Assembly: GCA_937898525.1 (NCBI GenBank)
Contig: CALCBC010000131.1
Location: forward strand, 1 to 39,819
DNA from: an uncultured Sphingomonadales bacterium
GTDB lineage: Bacteria > Pseudomonadota > Alphaproteobacteria > Sphingomonadales > Sphingomonadaceae
DNA: 39,819 nt
Direction of reading: 5' to 3'
Shown here: in pieces, positions 6,017 through 14,913 of the stretch
Numbering within the stretch: position 1 is the stretch's first letter
Layout of the letters: every line of letters begins with the position of its first letter
The notes under the pieces: model-generated
Seen by the model: only the letters and a program-made list of their open reading frames with translations
Databases searched by the model: none
Told to the model about the DNA's origin: nothing
Program-made: the position numbers and the translations under genes

Positions 6017-6865
6017 ATGAAGGCGGTCCGGACATTGCAGGTGGCGCTCGGGTGCGCCGCGCTTTCGCTGGCCGCGCCCGCGGCCTCGCAGGACGCCCTT
6101 CCGGTGACGGATCCGGCGATCGTCGCCGAAGTCGAGGAAGCCGAGCAGCGGGGAAGGCTGCTGTGGCTTTACGACCAGGCGGCGTGGCACGCGACAGACG
6201 CGCTGCTCGAGGACATCGATCCGCAGACGGTCGAGAACCCGCGCGGCTACGTCGTCGTGCCGGGCGCGAGCGAGGGTACGCTCGAGACGATCTTCGTGGC
6301 CGAGCGGGATGGGACGCTGCGCGAGTTTGCGCGCTACGTCGTGCGCGAGAGCACGGTCGAAGGCGGCGGACCCGTCGGCGACCTGCCGGCGCTGTCGCCG
6401 CTTGCCGAGCGATTGTTCCGGGCGCGCCAGCCGGCGATCGAGGCGATGGCCCAAGAAGGCTACGGGCTGTGCAGCGGCGAGGCTCCCAACACGCTGACCC
6501 TGCCGCCCGACGAGAGCGGCAACGTCGCCTTCTACCTGCTGACCTCGACGCGCTCGGCCGAAACCTACCCGATCGGCGGACACTACCGCGCCGACATCGC
6601 GGCGGACGGCAGCGTCGCGAAGACGCTCCGCTACATGAACACCTGCTTCGACCTGCCGACGGCGCCGCAGAAGGGCCCCGACGGCCAGTCTGCTCATCCC
6701 GGGGTCAGCTACCTGTTGGGCAACGCGCCGAGCGAAATCCACGTGTTCGCCAGCTTCCAGTTCGCGGACGGCTACATGGTCGTCGCCCAGCCGAGCCGGA
6801 AGCTGTGGTGGGTGAAGAAGGGCAAGATCACGCTGATGAAGGAGGATTTCGGCCCGCCGGAATAG
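6017..6865 (+). CDS. secreted protein of unknown function
   Basis: A 282-residue protein with a clear signal peptide (MKAVRTLQVALGCAALSLAA, then PAASQD). The start ATG at 6017 follows a G6 tract by six bases, and this start puts the signal peptide at the N-terminus; a longer upstream in-frame reading would bury it. The mature part has no motif I recognise. It is acidic, with two widely spaced cysteines (in GLCSGE and NTCFDLP) that could form a disulfide, and a C-terminal basic segment WWVKKGKITLMKEDF. It probably acts in the periplasm. Transcription ends before the rimP operon, which has its own promoter-like sequence at 6880-6908. Confidence 0.7.
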   Translation: MKAVRTLQVALGCAALSLAAPAASQDALPVTDPAIVAEVEEAEQRGRLLWLYDQAAWHATDALLEDIDPQTVENPRGYVVVPGASEGTLETIFVAERDGTLREFARYVVRESTVEGGGPVGDLPALSPLAERLFRARQPAIEAMAQEGYGLCSGEAPNTLTLPPDESGNVAFYLLTSTRSAETYPIGGHYRADIAADGSVAKTLRYMNTCFDLPTAPQKGPDGQSAHPGVSYLLGNAPSEIHVFASFQFADGYMVVAQPSRKLWWVKKGKITLMKEDFGPPE

Positions 6866-6879
6866 CCGACGAACGCATA

Positions 6880-6908
6880 TTGCTTTCCTTCGCGTCCGCG
6901 CCTATCTG
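6880..6908 (+). promoter_or_regulatory. candidate sigma-70 promoter for the rimP-nusA operon
   Basis: TTGCTT (6880-6885) and TATCTG (6903-6908) are separated by 17 bases, directly after the preceding gene and about 90 bases before the rimP start. The leader that follows contains a GC-rich inverted segment (GGCGCCCCCGGGGGCC, 6948-6963). This is a sequence match only. Confidence 0.3.
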
Positions 6909-7000
6909 CGCTGCATCCCGACATTGTCATGGCAAGGTCAGGTGCTGGCGCCCCCGGGGGCCGGCCCGAAAGGCCTTGGCTTGACGCACATGGAACCCGG

Positions 7001-7561
7001 ATGGCCGATATCGCGCGCCTGATCGAAGTAATCGAACCCGAAGCCGAAGCGCTCGGCTTCGAGCTCGTGCGCGTGAAGCTGACGGGGCAGGGCGACGAGC
7101 GGACGCTGCAGGTCATGGCCGAAGACCCGGCGACCGGGCAGCTGGTGGTCGACCAGTGCGCGGCGCTGTCGCGGCGGATCTCGGAGCGGATCGACGCGAT
7201 CGAGGAGGCCGGCGAGGAGCTGGTCGAGGGCGCCTACAACCTCGAGGTGAGCTCGCCCGGGATCGACCGGCCGCTGACGCGCGAGAAGGACTACGCGAAC
7301 TGGGCCGGGCACGAGGTCAACGTCTCGCTCAACGCGCCCGTCGGCGAGCATCGCAAGCTGCGCGGCGAGCTGGTCGGCATCGACGGCGGCATGGTCACGG
7401 TCGAGGACCGCAAGGCGGGCCGTGTCGCGGTGCCGCTGGCGCAGATTCACTCGGCGAAGCTGGTCCTGACCGACAAGCTGATCGCCGCCACCCGCCCGCT
7501 CGACACGAGCGGGGTCGAAGAGATCGAAGAAATTCCCGAGGAAGAGAAGGCACACGACTGA
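7001..7561 (+). CDS. rimP: ribosome maturation factor RimP
   Basis: A 186-residue RimP (YhbC/DUF150), needed for maturation of the 30S subunit. It shows the family N-terminal domain (EPEAEALGFELVRVKLTGQ), the conserved SSPGIDRPLTREKDY turn that joins the two domains, and an SH3-like C-terminal domain (about 100-165) followed by an acidic tail. The ATG at 7001 gives family length; an in-frame start at 6929 adds 24 residues unlike the family. Its stop overlaps the nusA start by one base (TGATG), as is usual in this operon. Confidence 0.95.
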   Translation: MADIARLIEVIEPEAEALGFELVRVKLTGQGDERTLQVMAEDPATGQLVVDQCAALSRRISERIDAIEEAGEELVEGAYNLEVSSPGIDRPLTREKDYANWAGHEVNVSLNAPVGEHRKLRGELVGIDGGMVTVEDRKAGRVAVPLAQIHSAKLVLTDKLIAATRPLDTSGVEEIEEIPEEEKAHD

Positions 7562-9213
7562 TGGCCAGTCCGATTTCCGCCAACAAGGCCGAGCTGCTCG
7601 CGATCGCGACCGCCGTCGCCACCGAGAAGATGATCGACAAGGCGATCGTCATCGAGGCGATGGAAGAGGCGATCCAGAAGGCCGCCCGCGCGCGCTACGG
7701 CGCCGAGAACGACATCCGCGCGAAGCTCGACCCGCAGACCGGCGACCTGCGCCTGTGGCGCGTGGTCGAGGTGGTCGAGGAGGTCGAGGACTACTTCAAG
7801 CAGGTCGACCTCAAGCAGGCCGAGAAGCTGCAGCCGGGCGCCAAGATCGGCGACTTCATCGTCGATCCGCTGCCGCCGGTCGACCTGGGCCGCATCGACG
7901 CGCAGAGCGCCAAGCAGGTGATCTTCCAGAAGGTCCGCGATGCCGAGCGCGAGCGCCAGTACGAGGAGTTCAAGGACCGCCAGGGCGAGATCATCACCGG
8001 GGTGATCAAGTCGGTCGAGTTCGGCCACGTGATCGTCAACCTCGGCCGCGCCGAGGGCGTGATCCGGCGCGACCAGCAGATCCCGCGCGAAGTCGCCCGC
8101 GTCGGCGAGCGCGTGCGCGCGTGGATCATGAAGGTCGAGCGCAACAACCGCGGCCCGCAGATCTTCCTGAGCCGCGCGCACCCCGAGTTCATGAAGAAGC
8201 TGTTCGCGCAGGAAGTGCCCGAGATCTACGACGGCATCATCGAGATAAAGGCCGCCGCCCGCGACCCGGGCAGCCGCGCCAAGATCGGCGTGATCAGCCG
8301 CGACTCCTCGATCGACCCGGTCGGCGCCTGCGTCGGCATGAAGGGCAGCCGCGTGCAGGCGGTGGTGCAGGAACTGCAGGGCGAGAAGATCGACATCATC
8401 CCGTGGAGCGAGGACACCGCGACCTTCGTGGTCAACGCGCTGCAGCCGGCGACGGTCAGCCGCGTGGTGCTCGACGAGGAAGAAGGCCGCATCGAGGTCG
8501 TCGTGCCCGACGACCAGCTGAGCCTTGCGATCGGCCGCCGCGGGCAGAACGTGCGCCTCGCCAGCCAGCTCACCGGCCACCAGATCGACATCATGACCGA
8601 GGAGGAAGCCTCGGAGAAGCGCCAGCGCGAGTTCGCCGAACGCTCGAAGATGTTCGAGGAAGAGCTCGACGTCGACGAGACGCTGTCGCAGCTGCTCGTC
8701 GCCGAGGGCTTCGCCGAGCTCGAGGAAGTGGCCTACGTCGAGTTGTCGGAACTGGCCTCGATCGAGGGCTTCGACGAGGAGCTCGCCGAGGAACTGCAGA
8801 ACCGCGCCGCCGAGGCGATCGAGCGCAAGGAAGAGGCGTTCCGCGCCGAGCGTCGCGCGCTCGGCGTCGACGATGCGCTGGCCGAGATCCCGCACCTGAC
8901 CGAGGAGATGCTGGTCGTTCTCGGCAAGGCCGGGATCAAGACGCTCGATGACCTCGCCGACCTCGCGACCGACGAGCTGATCGCCAGAAAGCGCGAGGCG
9001 CCGCGCCGCCGCAATCCCGAGGCCGGTCCGCCGCTGCGCCGCGACAAGCCGCGCCCGGAGGACAAGGGCGGGGTGCTCGGCGAGTTCGGGCTCAGCGAAG
9101 AGCAGGGCAACGAGATCATCATGGCTGCCCGCGCGCACTGGTTCGAGGACGAGGAGGCTCCGGCCGCCGAGCCCGTAGCTGAGGAGGCCGCCGATGCGGA
9201 ATCCTCGCAATGA
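7561..9213 (+). CDS. nusA: transcription termination/antitermination protein NusA
   Basis: A 550-residue NusA. It has an N-terminal RNA polymerase-binding domain (about 1-130), an S1 domain (about 137-200, GEIITGVIKSVEFGHVIVNL), two KH domains (about 200-350, including GACVGMKGSRVQAVVQEL and LAIGRRGQNVRLASQLTG), and C-terminal acidic helix-hairpin repeats ending in an EAPAAEPVAEEAADAE tail. This is the full alphaproteobacterial layout. It controls pausing, termination and rRNA antitermination. Start is coupled to rimP. Its 3' end overlaps ylxR by 20 bases and carries the ylxR ribosome-binding site. Confidence 0.97.
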   Translation: MASPISANKAELLAIATAVATEKMIDKAIVIEAMEEAIQKAARARYGAENDIRAKLDPQTGDLRLWRVVEVVEEVEDYFKQVDLKQAEKLQPGAKIGDFIVDPLPPVDLGRIDAQSAKQVIFQKVRDAERERQYEEFKDRQGEIITGVIKSVEFGHVIVNLGRAEGVIRRDQQIPREVARVGERVRAWIMKVERNNRGPQIFLSRAHPEFMKKLFAQEVPEIYDGIIEIKAAARDPGSRAKIGVISRDSSIDPVGACVGMKGSRVQAVVQELQGEKIDIIPWSEDTATFVVNALQPATVSRVVLDEEEGRIEVVVPDDQLSLAIGRRGQNVRLASQLTGHQIDIMTEEEASEKRQREFAERSKMFEEELDVDETLSQLLVAEGFAELEEVAYVELSELASIEGFDEELAEELQNRAAEAIERKEEAFRAERRALGVDDALAEIPHLTEEMLVVLGKAGIKTLDDLADLATDELIARKREAPRRRNPEAGPPLRRDKPRPEDKGGVLGEFGLSEEQGNEIIMAARAHWFEDEEAPAAEPVAEEAADAESSQ

Positions 9214-9901
9214 GCCGCTAGCGGATCTCGCCATCGCGGAAAGGCGCGGGGCCGGCGACGGCCCCGAGCGCCGCTGCGTGCTGACCGGCGCCCACGGCGG
9301 GCGCGACGAACTGCTGCGCCTGGCGGTCTCGCCCGACGGCGAGGTGCTGCCCGATGCGCTCGCCCGGGCCCCGGGACGCGGGGCGTGGATCGGCGTCGAC
9401 AAGGCGGCGCTGGCCGAGGCGGTCGCGAGCGGCAGGCTCAAGGCGGCGCTGGCGCGGGCGTTCAGGACCGGGGCCCTGACGATCCCGGCGGACCTTCCCG
9501 ACCGCGCCGAACAGGCGCTGGTGCGCGCGCTGCTCGACCGGCTGGGGCTCGAAATGCGCGCCGGAAAGCTTATCTTGGGGTCCGACCGCATTGCCGGCGA
9601 CGCGCGGCTCGGCAGGATTGCCGCGCTCTATCACGCCGCCGATGCGAGCGATGACGGCCGCCGCAAGCTCGACCAGGCCTTCCGTGTCGGCTGCGACGCC
9701 GAAGGGACTGGTCTTGCAGGCGTACGCCTGCCACTGGACCGCGCGGCTTTGTCTGTGGCATTGGGCCGCGACAACGTCGTCCACCTGGCGCTGGCCGATC
9801 GCGCATCGGCCGAGCGGGTCGAAATCCCGCTGCGGCGCCTGCTGCATTTCCTGGGCGGCCGGCGGGCCGCGGTGACCGATGGCACGCCCGCGTTGCGGTA
9901 A
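9194..9901 (+). CDS. ylxR: YlxR/DUF448 RNA-binding protein with L7Ae-like C-terminal domain
   Basis: A 235-residue protein. The N-terminal part is the YlxR (DUF448) domain (about 24-100), with RRCVLTG, ELLRLAVSPDGEV and the conserved GRGAW turn. The C-terminal half (about 115-225) is the ribosomal L7Ae/L30e-like extension seen in many alphaproteobacterial versions; it is more variable. The ATG at 9194 lies inside nusA and has GAGGAGG six bases upstream. YlxR is a nucleoid- or RNA-associated regulator in some bacteria. The position between nusA and infB is universal for the family and strongly supports the call. Confidence 0.88.
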   Translation: MRNPRNEPLADLAIAERRGAGDGPERRCVLTGAHGGRDELLRLAVSPDGEVLPDALARAPGRGAWIGVDKAALAEAVASGRLKAALARAFRTGALTIPADLPDRAEQALVRALLDRLGLEMRAGKLILGSDRIAGDARLGRIAALYHAADASDDGRRKLDQAFRVGCDAEGTGLAGVRLPLDRAALSVALGRDNVVHLALADRASAERVEIPLRRLLHFLGGRRAAVTDGTPALR

Positions 9902-9942
9902 CGCGCGACGGTGAACTGAATTTGAAGGACGAAACGAGTTTT

Positions 9943-12444
9943 ATGAGCGACACCACCGACACCCCGCGCGAACGCAAGCCGCTCGGCCTCAAGCGTTCGA
10001 TCGATGCCGGCGAGGTCAAGCAGACCTTCAGCCACGGCCGCACCAACAAGGTGGTCGTCGAGGTCAAGCGCCGCCGCGTGATCGGCAAGCCGGGCGAGAC
10101 GGCCGCTCCGGCCCCCACGCCCGCTCCGGCCGCGGCTCCGCCGCCGGCGCCGCCCGCGCCGCGCAAGCCCGCCCCGGTCGGCGAGACGCCGCAGGAACGC
10201 GTCGCGCGGCTCCAGCGCGAGGCCGAGGAAGAACGGCTGCGGCTGGCCGAGGAAGCGCGCCGCCGCGAGGAACAGGAGCGGCTGAAGGCGCTCGAGGAAG
10301 AGAAGCGCCGCGCCGAGGAGAATCGGCGCGCCGAGGGCCAGGCCGCCGAGAAGGCCGAACCCGCGCCGGCGCCTGCCGAGACCGCCGAGGCGGCGCAGCC
10401 GGCTGCAGAGCCCGAGACCGCGAACGGCGCCTCGCCCGCGCCGGCGCCGCGCAAGTTCACGCCCGTCGTGCGCCCCGAGCCCAAGCGGCCCGAGAAGAAG
10501 CGCGAGGAGCCCCGCAAGGGCACCACGCTCGGCCGCGGCGATCGCGACCACCGACGGGCGGGCAAGCTCACCGTCACCCGCGCGCTCAACGAGGACGAGG
10601 GCGCCCGCGCCCGCTCGCTCGCCGCGCTCAAGCGCGCCCGCGAGAAGGAGCGCCGCGCGCATTATGCCGGGCAGTCGCAGCCGCGCGAGAAGCAGATCCG
10701 CGACGTGGTCGTGCCCGAGGCGATCACCGTCCAGGAACTCGCCAACCGCATGGCCGAGAAGGGCGCCGACCTGGTGAAGGCGCTGTTCAACATGGGCATG
10801 ATGGTCACCGTCAACCAGACGATCGACCAGGACACCGCCGAGCTGCTGGTCGAGGAGTTCGGCCACAACGTCGTCCGCGTCAGCGAGAGCGACGTCGACA
10901 TCGACACCAGCGAGGACATCGATCCCGAGGAGACCAAGAAGCCGCGTCCGCCGGTGGTCACGATCATGGGCCACGTCGACCACGGCAAGACCAGCCTGCT
11001 CGATGCGCTGCGCGGGACCGACGTGGTCAAGGGCGAGGCCGGCGGCATCACCCAGCACATCGGCGCCTACCAGATCACCACCAAGAGCGGGCAGAAGATC
11101 ACCGTGCTCGACACGCCGGGCCACGAGGCGTTCACGCAGATGCGCCAGCGCGGCGCCAACGTGACCGACATCGTGGTGCTGGTGGTGGCCGGCGACGACG
11201 GGATCATGCCGCAGACGATCGAGGCCATCAATCACACCAAGGCCGCCGGCGTGCCGATGATCGTGGCGATCACCAAGTCGGACAAGCCGGAGTTCAACGC
11301 GCAGAGGATCCGCGAGCGCCTGCTCGAGCACGAGGTCATCGTCGAGGCGCTGTCGGGCGAGGTGCAGGACGTCGAGGTCTCGGCCAAGACCGGCGCCGGG
11401 CTCGACGAGCTGATCGAGAAGATCCTGCTGCAGGCCGAGCTGATGGAGCTCAAGGCCAATCCCGACCGCGCGGCCGAAGCGACGGTCATCGAGGCGCAGC
11501 TCGACAAGGGCCGCGGCCCGGTCGCGACGGTGCTGGTCAACCGCGGCACGCTCAAGCGCGGCGACGTGTTCGTCGTCGGCACCGAGAGCGGGCGCGTCCG
11601 CGCGCTGGTCGACGACAAGGGCCAGCAGGTCAAGGAAGCCGGGCCGTCGATGCCGGTCGAGGTCCTCGGCCTCGGCGGCGTGCCGCATGCCGGCGACCAC
11701 CTGACCGTGGTCGAGAACGAGCAGCGCGCGCGCGAGGTCTCCGAGTACCGCAAGGCGCAGGCGACCGCCAAGCGCACGGCGACCGCCCCGGCCAACCTCG
11801 ACGCGATGTTCGCGGGGCTCAAGAGCGACGTCAAGGAGTACCCGGTCGTCGTGAAGGCCGACGTGCAGGGCTCGGTCGAAGCGATCGTCACCGCGCTGCA
11901 CGCGCTGTCGAACGATGAGATCAAGCTCAGGGTGCTCAACTCGGGGGTCGGCGCGATCACCGAGAGCGACGTCACGCTGGCCTCGGCCTCGAAGGCGCCG
12001 ATCATCGGCTTCAACGTGCGCCCGAACGCCAAGGCGCGCGAGCTGATCGAGCGGCACAAGGTGGAGATGAAGTACTACGACGTCATCTACCAGCTGACCG
12101 AGGAGATCGCCCGCGAGATGGCCGGCGTGCTCGGGCCGCTCAGGATCGAGAACGTCGTCGGCCGCGCCGAGGTCAAGCAGGTGTTCCCGGCCGGCAAGCG
12201 CGACAAGGCTGCGGGCCTGCTGGTGCTCGAGGGGGCGATCCGCAAGGGCCTCCACGCGCGCCTCACCCGCGACGACGTCATCGTCAGCGCGACGACGATC
12301 GCCTCGCTGCGCCGGTTCAAGGACGACGTCGAGGAAGTCCGCGCCGGGCTCGAGTGCGGCGTGGTGCTGGCCGACACCAACGACATCAAGCCGGGCGACA
12401 TGCTCGAGGTGTTCGAGGTCGAGGAGCGCGAGCGGACGCTGTAA
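9943..12444 (+). CDS. infB: translation initiation factor IF-2
   Basis: An 833-residue IF-2. The N-terminus carries a short alphaproteobacterial motif (LKRSIDAGEVKQTFSHGRT) and then a long Pro/Ala and Arg/Glu-rich coiled linker. The IF2-N domain (about 245-300), the G domain (G1 GHVDHGKT at 343-350, G3 DTPGHEAF), and domains II-IV follow, with the fMet-tRNA-binding C-terminal domain ending FEVEERERTL. The G4 motif reads TKSD (444-447) instead of the usual NKxD. The ATG at 9943 is chosen over an in-frame TTG at 9922 because MSDTTDTPRERKPLGL is the family N-terminus. It brings initiator tRNA to the 30S subunit with GTP. Confidence 0.97.
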   Translation: MSDTTDTPRERKPLGLKRSIDAGEVKQTFSHGRTNKVVVEVKRRRVIGKPGETAAPAPTPAPAAAPPPAPPAPRKPAPVGETPQERVARLQREAEEERLRLAEEARRREEQERLKALEEEKRRAEENRRAEGQAAEKAEPAPAPAETAEAAQPAAEPETANGASPAPAPRKFTPVVRPEPKRPEKKREEPRKGTTLGRGDRDHRRAGKLTVTRALNEDEGARARSLAALKRAREKERRAHYAGQSQPREKQIRDVVVPEAITVQELANRMAEKGADLVKALFNMGMMVTVNQTIDQDTAELLVEEFGHNVVRVSESDVDIDTSEDIDPEETKKPRPPVVTIMGHVDHGKTSLLDALRGTDVVKGEAGGITQHIGAYQITTKSGQKITVLDTPGHEAFTQMRQRGANVTDIVVLVVAGDDGIMPQTIEAINHTKAAGVPMIVAITKSDKPEFNAQRIRERLLEHEVIVEALSGEVQDVEVSAKTGAGLDELIEKILLQAELMELKANPDRAAEATVIEAQLDKGRGPVATVLVNRGTLKRGDVFVVGTESGRVRALVDDKGQQVKEAGPSMPVEVLGLGGVPHAGDHLTVVENEQRAREVSEYRKAQATAKRTATAPANLDAMFAGLKSDVKEYPVVVKADVQGSVEAIVTALHALSNDEIKLRVLNSGVGAITESDVTLASASKAPIIGFNVRPNAKARELIERHKVEMKYYDVIYQLTEEIAREMAGVLGPLRIENVVGRAEVKQVFPAGKRDKAAGLLVLEGAIRKGLHARLTRDDVIVSATTIASLRRFKDDVEEVRAGLECGVVLADTNDIKPGDMLEVFEVEERERTL

Positions 12445-12450
12445 CACGAA

Positions 12451-12566
12451 GCCTCTCCCCCCTCGGGGGAGAGGTCGGGAGAGGGCCTTGCGCCGAAAAG
12501 GGCGCGGGCTTCGGGAACGGGGAGTCGTTCCCCTCGCCCCGGCCTTCTCCCCTGGAGCGGAGAGGA
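12451..12566. repeat. REP/MITE-like palindromic element after infB
   Basis: Starts with a 9-bp stem CCTCTCCCC/GGGGAGAGG (12452-12473). It ends with a related arm GGCCTTCTCCCCTGGAGCGG followed by AGAGG, which is roughly the reverse complement of the left end. The whole about 115-bp element is therefore an inverted-repeat unit of the type common as dispersed palindromes in Proteobacteria. The first hairpin may slow or stop transcription after infB, although no T-run follows. The right arm supplies the AGAGGAAG ribosome-binding site of the next gene. Confidence 0.65.
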
Positions 12567-12570
12567 AGTC

Positions 12571-13113
12571 TTGCCGCAGTACGTCGCCCTGCTCGGATCG
12601 ATCAACGTCGGCGGCAACCGGCTGAAGATGGACGCGCTCAGGGCGGCGCTCGAGGACGCCGGATTGGCGAAGGTCCAGACGGTCGTCGCCAGCGGCAACG
12701 TGCTGTTCGAGCACGACAGGGCGCCCGACGCCGCGCTTGAGCGGAAGATCGCCGAGGTGGTCAGGGAGCGGTTCGGGATCGACTCGTTCGCCGCGGTGCG
12801 GACCAGGGCCGAGCTGAAATCGGCGATCGAGGACAATCCCTTCACCAGGGACGGGGAGCCGAAGTTCGTGCACACGATCTTTCTCTCCGAGCCGCTCGAC
12901 CGGGCGGCGTTCGAGGCGTTCGCCAAGGCCTACGAGGGGCCCGAGCGGCTGGCGGCAGGCACGCGCGAGGTCTACGTCGATTTCGCCGAGGGGGTCGCGC
13001 GCTCGAAGCTCGATCCGGCAATGGCCAGGGCCAAGGTGGTCAAGGGCCGCGCCACCGCGCGCAACGTGCGTTCGCTCGCGCGGATACTCGAGAAGATGGA
13101 CGCGGATGCCTAG
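12571..13113 (+). CDS. DUF1697 family protein (TTG start)
   Basis: A 180-residue DUF1697 protein. The N-terminal MPQYVALLGSINVGGNRLKM matches the family opening 'YVALLRxINVGG', and VVASGNVLFEH and the C-terminal TARNVRSLARIL are also family features. The function is unknown; the fold is a ferredoxin-like alpha/beta protein. It starts with TTG at 12571, five bases after AGAGGAAG, which lies in the right arm of the palindromic repeat. It overlaps the next gene by eight bases, so the two form a unit inserted between infB and rbfA. Confidence 0.85.
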   Translation: MPQYVALLGSINVGGNRLKMDALRAALEDAGLAKVQTVVASGNVLFEHDRAPDAALERKIAEVVRERFGIDSFAAVRTRAELKSAIEDNPFTRDGEPKFVHTIFLSEPLDRAAFEAFAKAYEGPERLAAGTREVYVDFAEGVARSKLDPAMARAKVVKGRATARNVRSLARILEKMDADA

Positions 13114-13801
13114 CCTCACGGCGATCCGCCATGTCGTCGACGAAGACCTCGGCGTGTGGCGCCCGTGGTTCGAGGAGCAGGGCTGGGCGGTCGCGTGCGT
13201 CGATGCGCCCGAGGTCGATTTCGCCTCGGTCGATCCGCTTGCGCCCGACCTCGCGATCGTGCTCGGCGGCCCGATGGGCGCCTACCAGCAGGACCGCTAC
13301 CCGTTCCTCGTCGAGGAACTGAAGTGGATCGAGCGGCGGCTCGCCTCCGGGCGCCTGCTGCTCGCGGTGTGCCTCGGCGCGCAGCTCGTCGCGACGGCGC
13401 TCGGCGCGCGGGTCGGGCGGATGGAGCACAAGGAGATCGGCTTCGCGCCCATCGCGCTGACCGACGAGGGGCGCCGCTCGGCGCTCGCGCCGTTCGCACA
13501 AGGACCGGTGCTGCACTGGCACGGCGACCAGTTCGAGCTGCCCGAGGGCGCGCGGCTGCTGGCCTCGAGCGCGTTGTGCCCGCACCAGGCCTTTGCCTGG
13601 GGCGAGCAGGTGCTGGCGGTGCAGTTCCACGCCGAGACCGACCGCGCGACGCTGGACCGCTGGATAGCTTGCCATGCGGGCGGGCTCGCGCGGGTCGGCA
13701 TCGACGTCGCGCAGATCGGCGCCGACGCGGCCCGCTACGGGGACGATCTCGCGAGGGCCGGGCGGGATATGCTTGCACTCTGGCTCGAGGAGCGCATCTA
13801 G
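13106..13801 (+). CDS. class I glutamine amidotransferase-like protein (GMP synthase-like)
   Basis: A 231-residue GATase1-domain protein. It shows IVLGGPMGAY, nucleophile elbow LLAVCLGAQ with Cys89, a LHWHGDQFELPEGA segment, and catalytic His175/Glu177 in QFHAETD. The complete Cys-His-Glu triad suggests active glutamine (or gamma-glutamyl) hydrolysis. Close relatives are annotated 'GMP synthase-like glutamine amidotransferase' or gamma-glutamyl peptidases; there is no synthase domain attached. The start overlaps DUF1697 by eight bases. The partner substrate is unknown. Confidence 0.85.
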   Translation: MPSLTAIRHVVDEDLGVWRPWFEEQGWAVACVDAPEVDFASVDPLAPDLAIVLGGPMGAYQQDRYPFLVEELKWIERRLASGRLLLAVCLGAQLVATALGARVGRMEHKEIGFAPIALTDEGRRSALAPFAQGPVLHWHGDQFELPEGARLLASSALCPHQAFAWGEQVLAVQFHAETDRATLDRWIACHAGGLARVGIDVAQIGADAARYGDDLARAGRDMLALWLEERI

Positions 13802-13806
13802 GCGTC

Positions 13807-14205
13807 ATGGCCCGCCAACCCACTGAAGATCGCTCGGTCCGCCTGCTCAAGGTCGGCGAGCGCGTGCGCCACCTGCTGAGCGAGCTGCTGACGCGCCAGC
13901 AGGTCCACGACGAGGTGCTGACCGCGCACCAGATCTCGGTCACCGAGGTGCGCATGTCGCCGGATCTCCGCCTGGCCCGGGTCTACGTGAAGCCGCTGCT
14001 CGGCAGCGGCGAGGAGGACGTGCTCCAGGCGCTGAGGCGCAATACCGCCTATCTCCAGCGCGAGGTCGCCCAGCGCCTCGGGCTGAAATTCGCGCCGCGG
14101 CTGCGGTTCACCGCCGACGAGAGCTTTGACGAGGCCGGGCGGATCGAACGCCTGCTCAGCGACCCGCGCGTGGCGCGCGATCTCGGGGATCCCGGCGAGG
14201 ACTGA
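13807..14205 (+). CDS. rbfA: 30S ribosome-binding factor RbfA
   Basis: A 132-residue RbfA, a cold-shock 16S processing factor with a KH-like fold. Visible family features are SVRLLKVGERVRHLLSELL, the ISVTEVRMSPDLRLARVYV core and the C-terminal LKFAPRLRFTADESFDEAGR helix. The start ATG at 13807 follows the previous stop by five bases. In most genomes rbfA follows infB directly; here DUF1697 and the amidotransferase separate them. Confidence 0.95.
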   Translation: MARQPTEDRSVRLLKVGERVRHLLSELLTRQQVHDEVLTAHQISVTEVRMSPDLRLARVYVKPLLGSGEEDVLQALRRNTAYLQREVAQRLGLKFAPRLRFTADESFDEAGRIERLLSDPRVARDLGDPGED

Positions 14206-14288
14206 ATCAGATACGCGCGAGGCATTCCCCGGGGGAAAGCGGGGCCGCTCCGCTCCCCGGCGCGGCGTCGGCGCGGTAAGCCCGGGCG

Positions 14289-14870
14289 ATGGCCAAGCTC
14301 TATTTCTACTACGCCAGCATGAATGCCGGCAAATCGACCAACCTGCTGCAGGCGAACTTCAACTACGGCGAGCGCGGGATGCGGACGATGCTGTGGACCG
14401 CGGCGCTCGACACGCGGGCCGAGCAGGCGATCGCCAGCCGCATCGGGCTTGGCGCCGATGCGCACCGGTTCGGGCCGGGGACGAACCTGTGGAGCGCGGT
14501 GCGCGAGCAGCATCGCGAGACGCCGCTCGCCTGCGTGCTGATCGACGAGGCGCAGTTCCTGACCGCGACGCAGGTGTGGCAGTGCGCGCGGCTGGCGGAC
14601 CAGGAGAACATCCCGGTGCTGTGCTACGGCCTGCGGACCGACTTCCGCGGCGACCTGTTTCCCGGCTCGGCGGTGCTGCTGGGGATCGCCGACACGCTGG
14701 TCGAGCTCAAGGCCGTGTGCCACTGCGGGCGCAAGGCGACGATGAACCTCAGGACCGACGAGCACGGCGAGCCGGTCATGCACGGGGAACAGACCCACGT
14801 TGGCGGGAACGAGCTCTACGTGGCGCTGTGCCGGCGGCATTTTGCCGAGGCGCTGGGGGTTTACCGGTAG
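14289..14870 (+). CDS. tdk: thymidine kinase, type II
   Basis: A 193-residue thymidine kinase that makes dTMP from thymidine for salvage. It has P-loop MNAGKST (11-17), DEAQF with catalytic Glu87, and a structural zinc site formed by Cys144, Cys146, Cys181 and His184 (CHCG ... CRRHF), so the enzyme looks complete. The 83-base gap upstream contains GC-rich inverted segments but no clear promoter. Its Shine-Dalgarno is weak. The position between rbfA and truB is not standard. Confidence 0.94.
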   Translation: MAKLYFYYASMNAGKSTNLLQANFNYGERGMRTMLWTAALDTRAEQAIASRIGLGADAHRFGPGTNLWSAVREQHRETPLACVLIDEAQFLTATQVWQCARLADQENIPVLCYGLRTDFRGDLFPGSAVLLGIADTLVELKAVCHCGRKATMNLRTDEHGEPVMHGEQTHVGGNELYVALCRRHFAEALGVYR

Positions 14871-14913
14871 GGGGCATCCTTCGCCTCCCCGCATCGAAGG
14901 CGAGCCAGCGTCC

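Noticed and set aside
9631..13119. A very long leftward open frame of more than 1100 codons opposite infB
   Set aside because: It lies antisense to infB, DUF1697 and ylxR. Its composition (Asp/His/Leu/Arg/Val-rich) is that of the complement of GC-rich coding DNA, with no domain and no ribosome-binding site.
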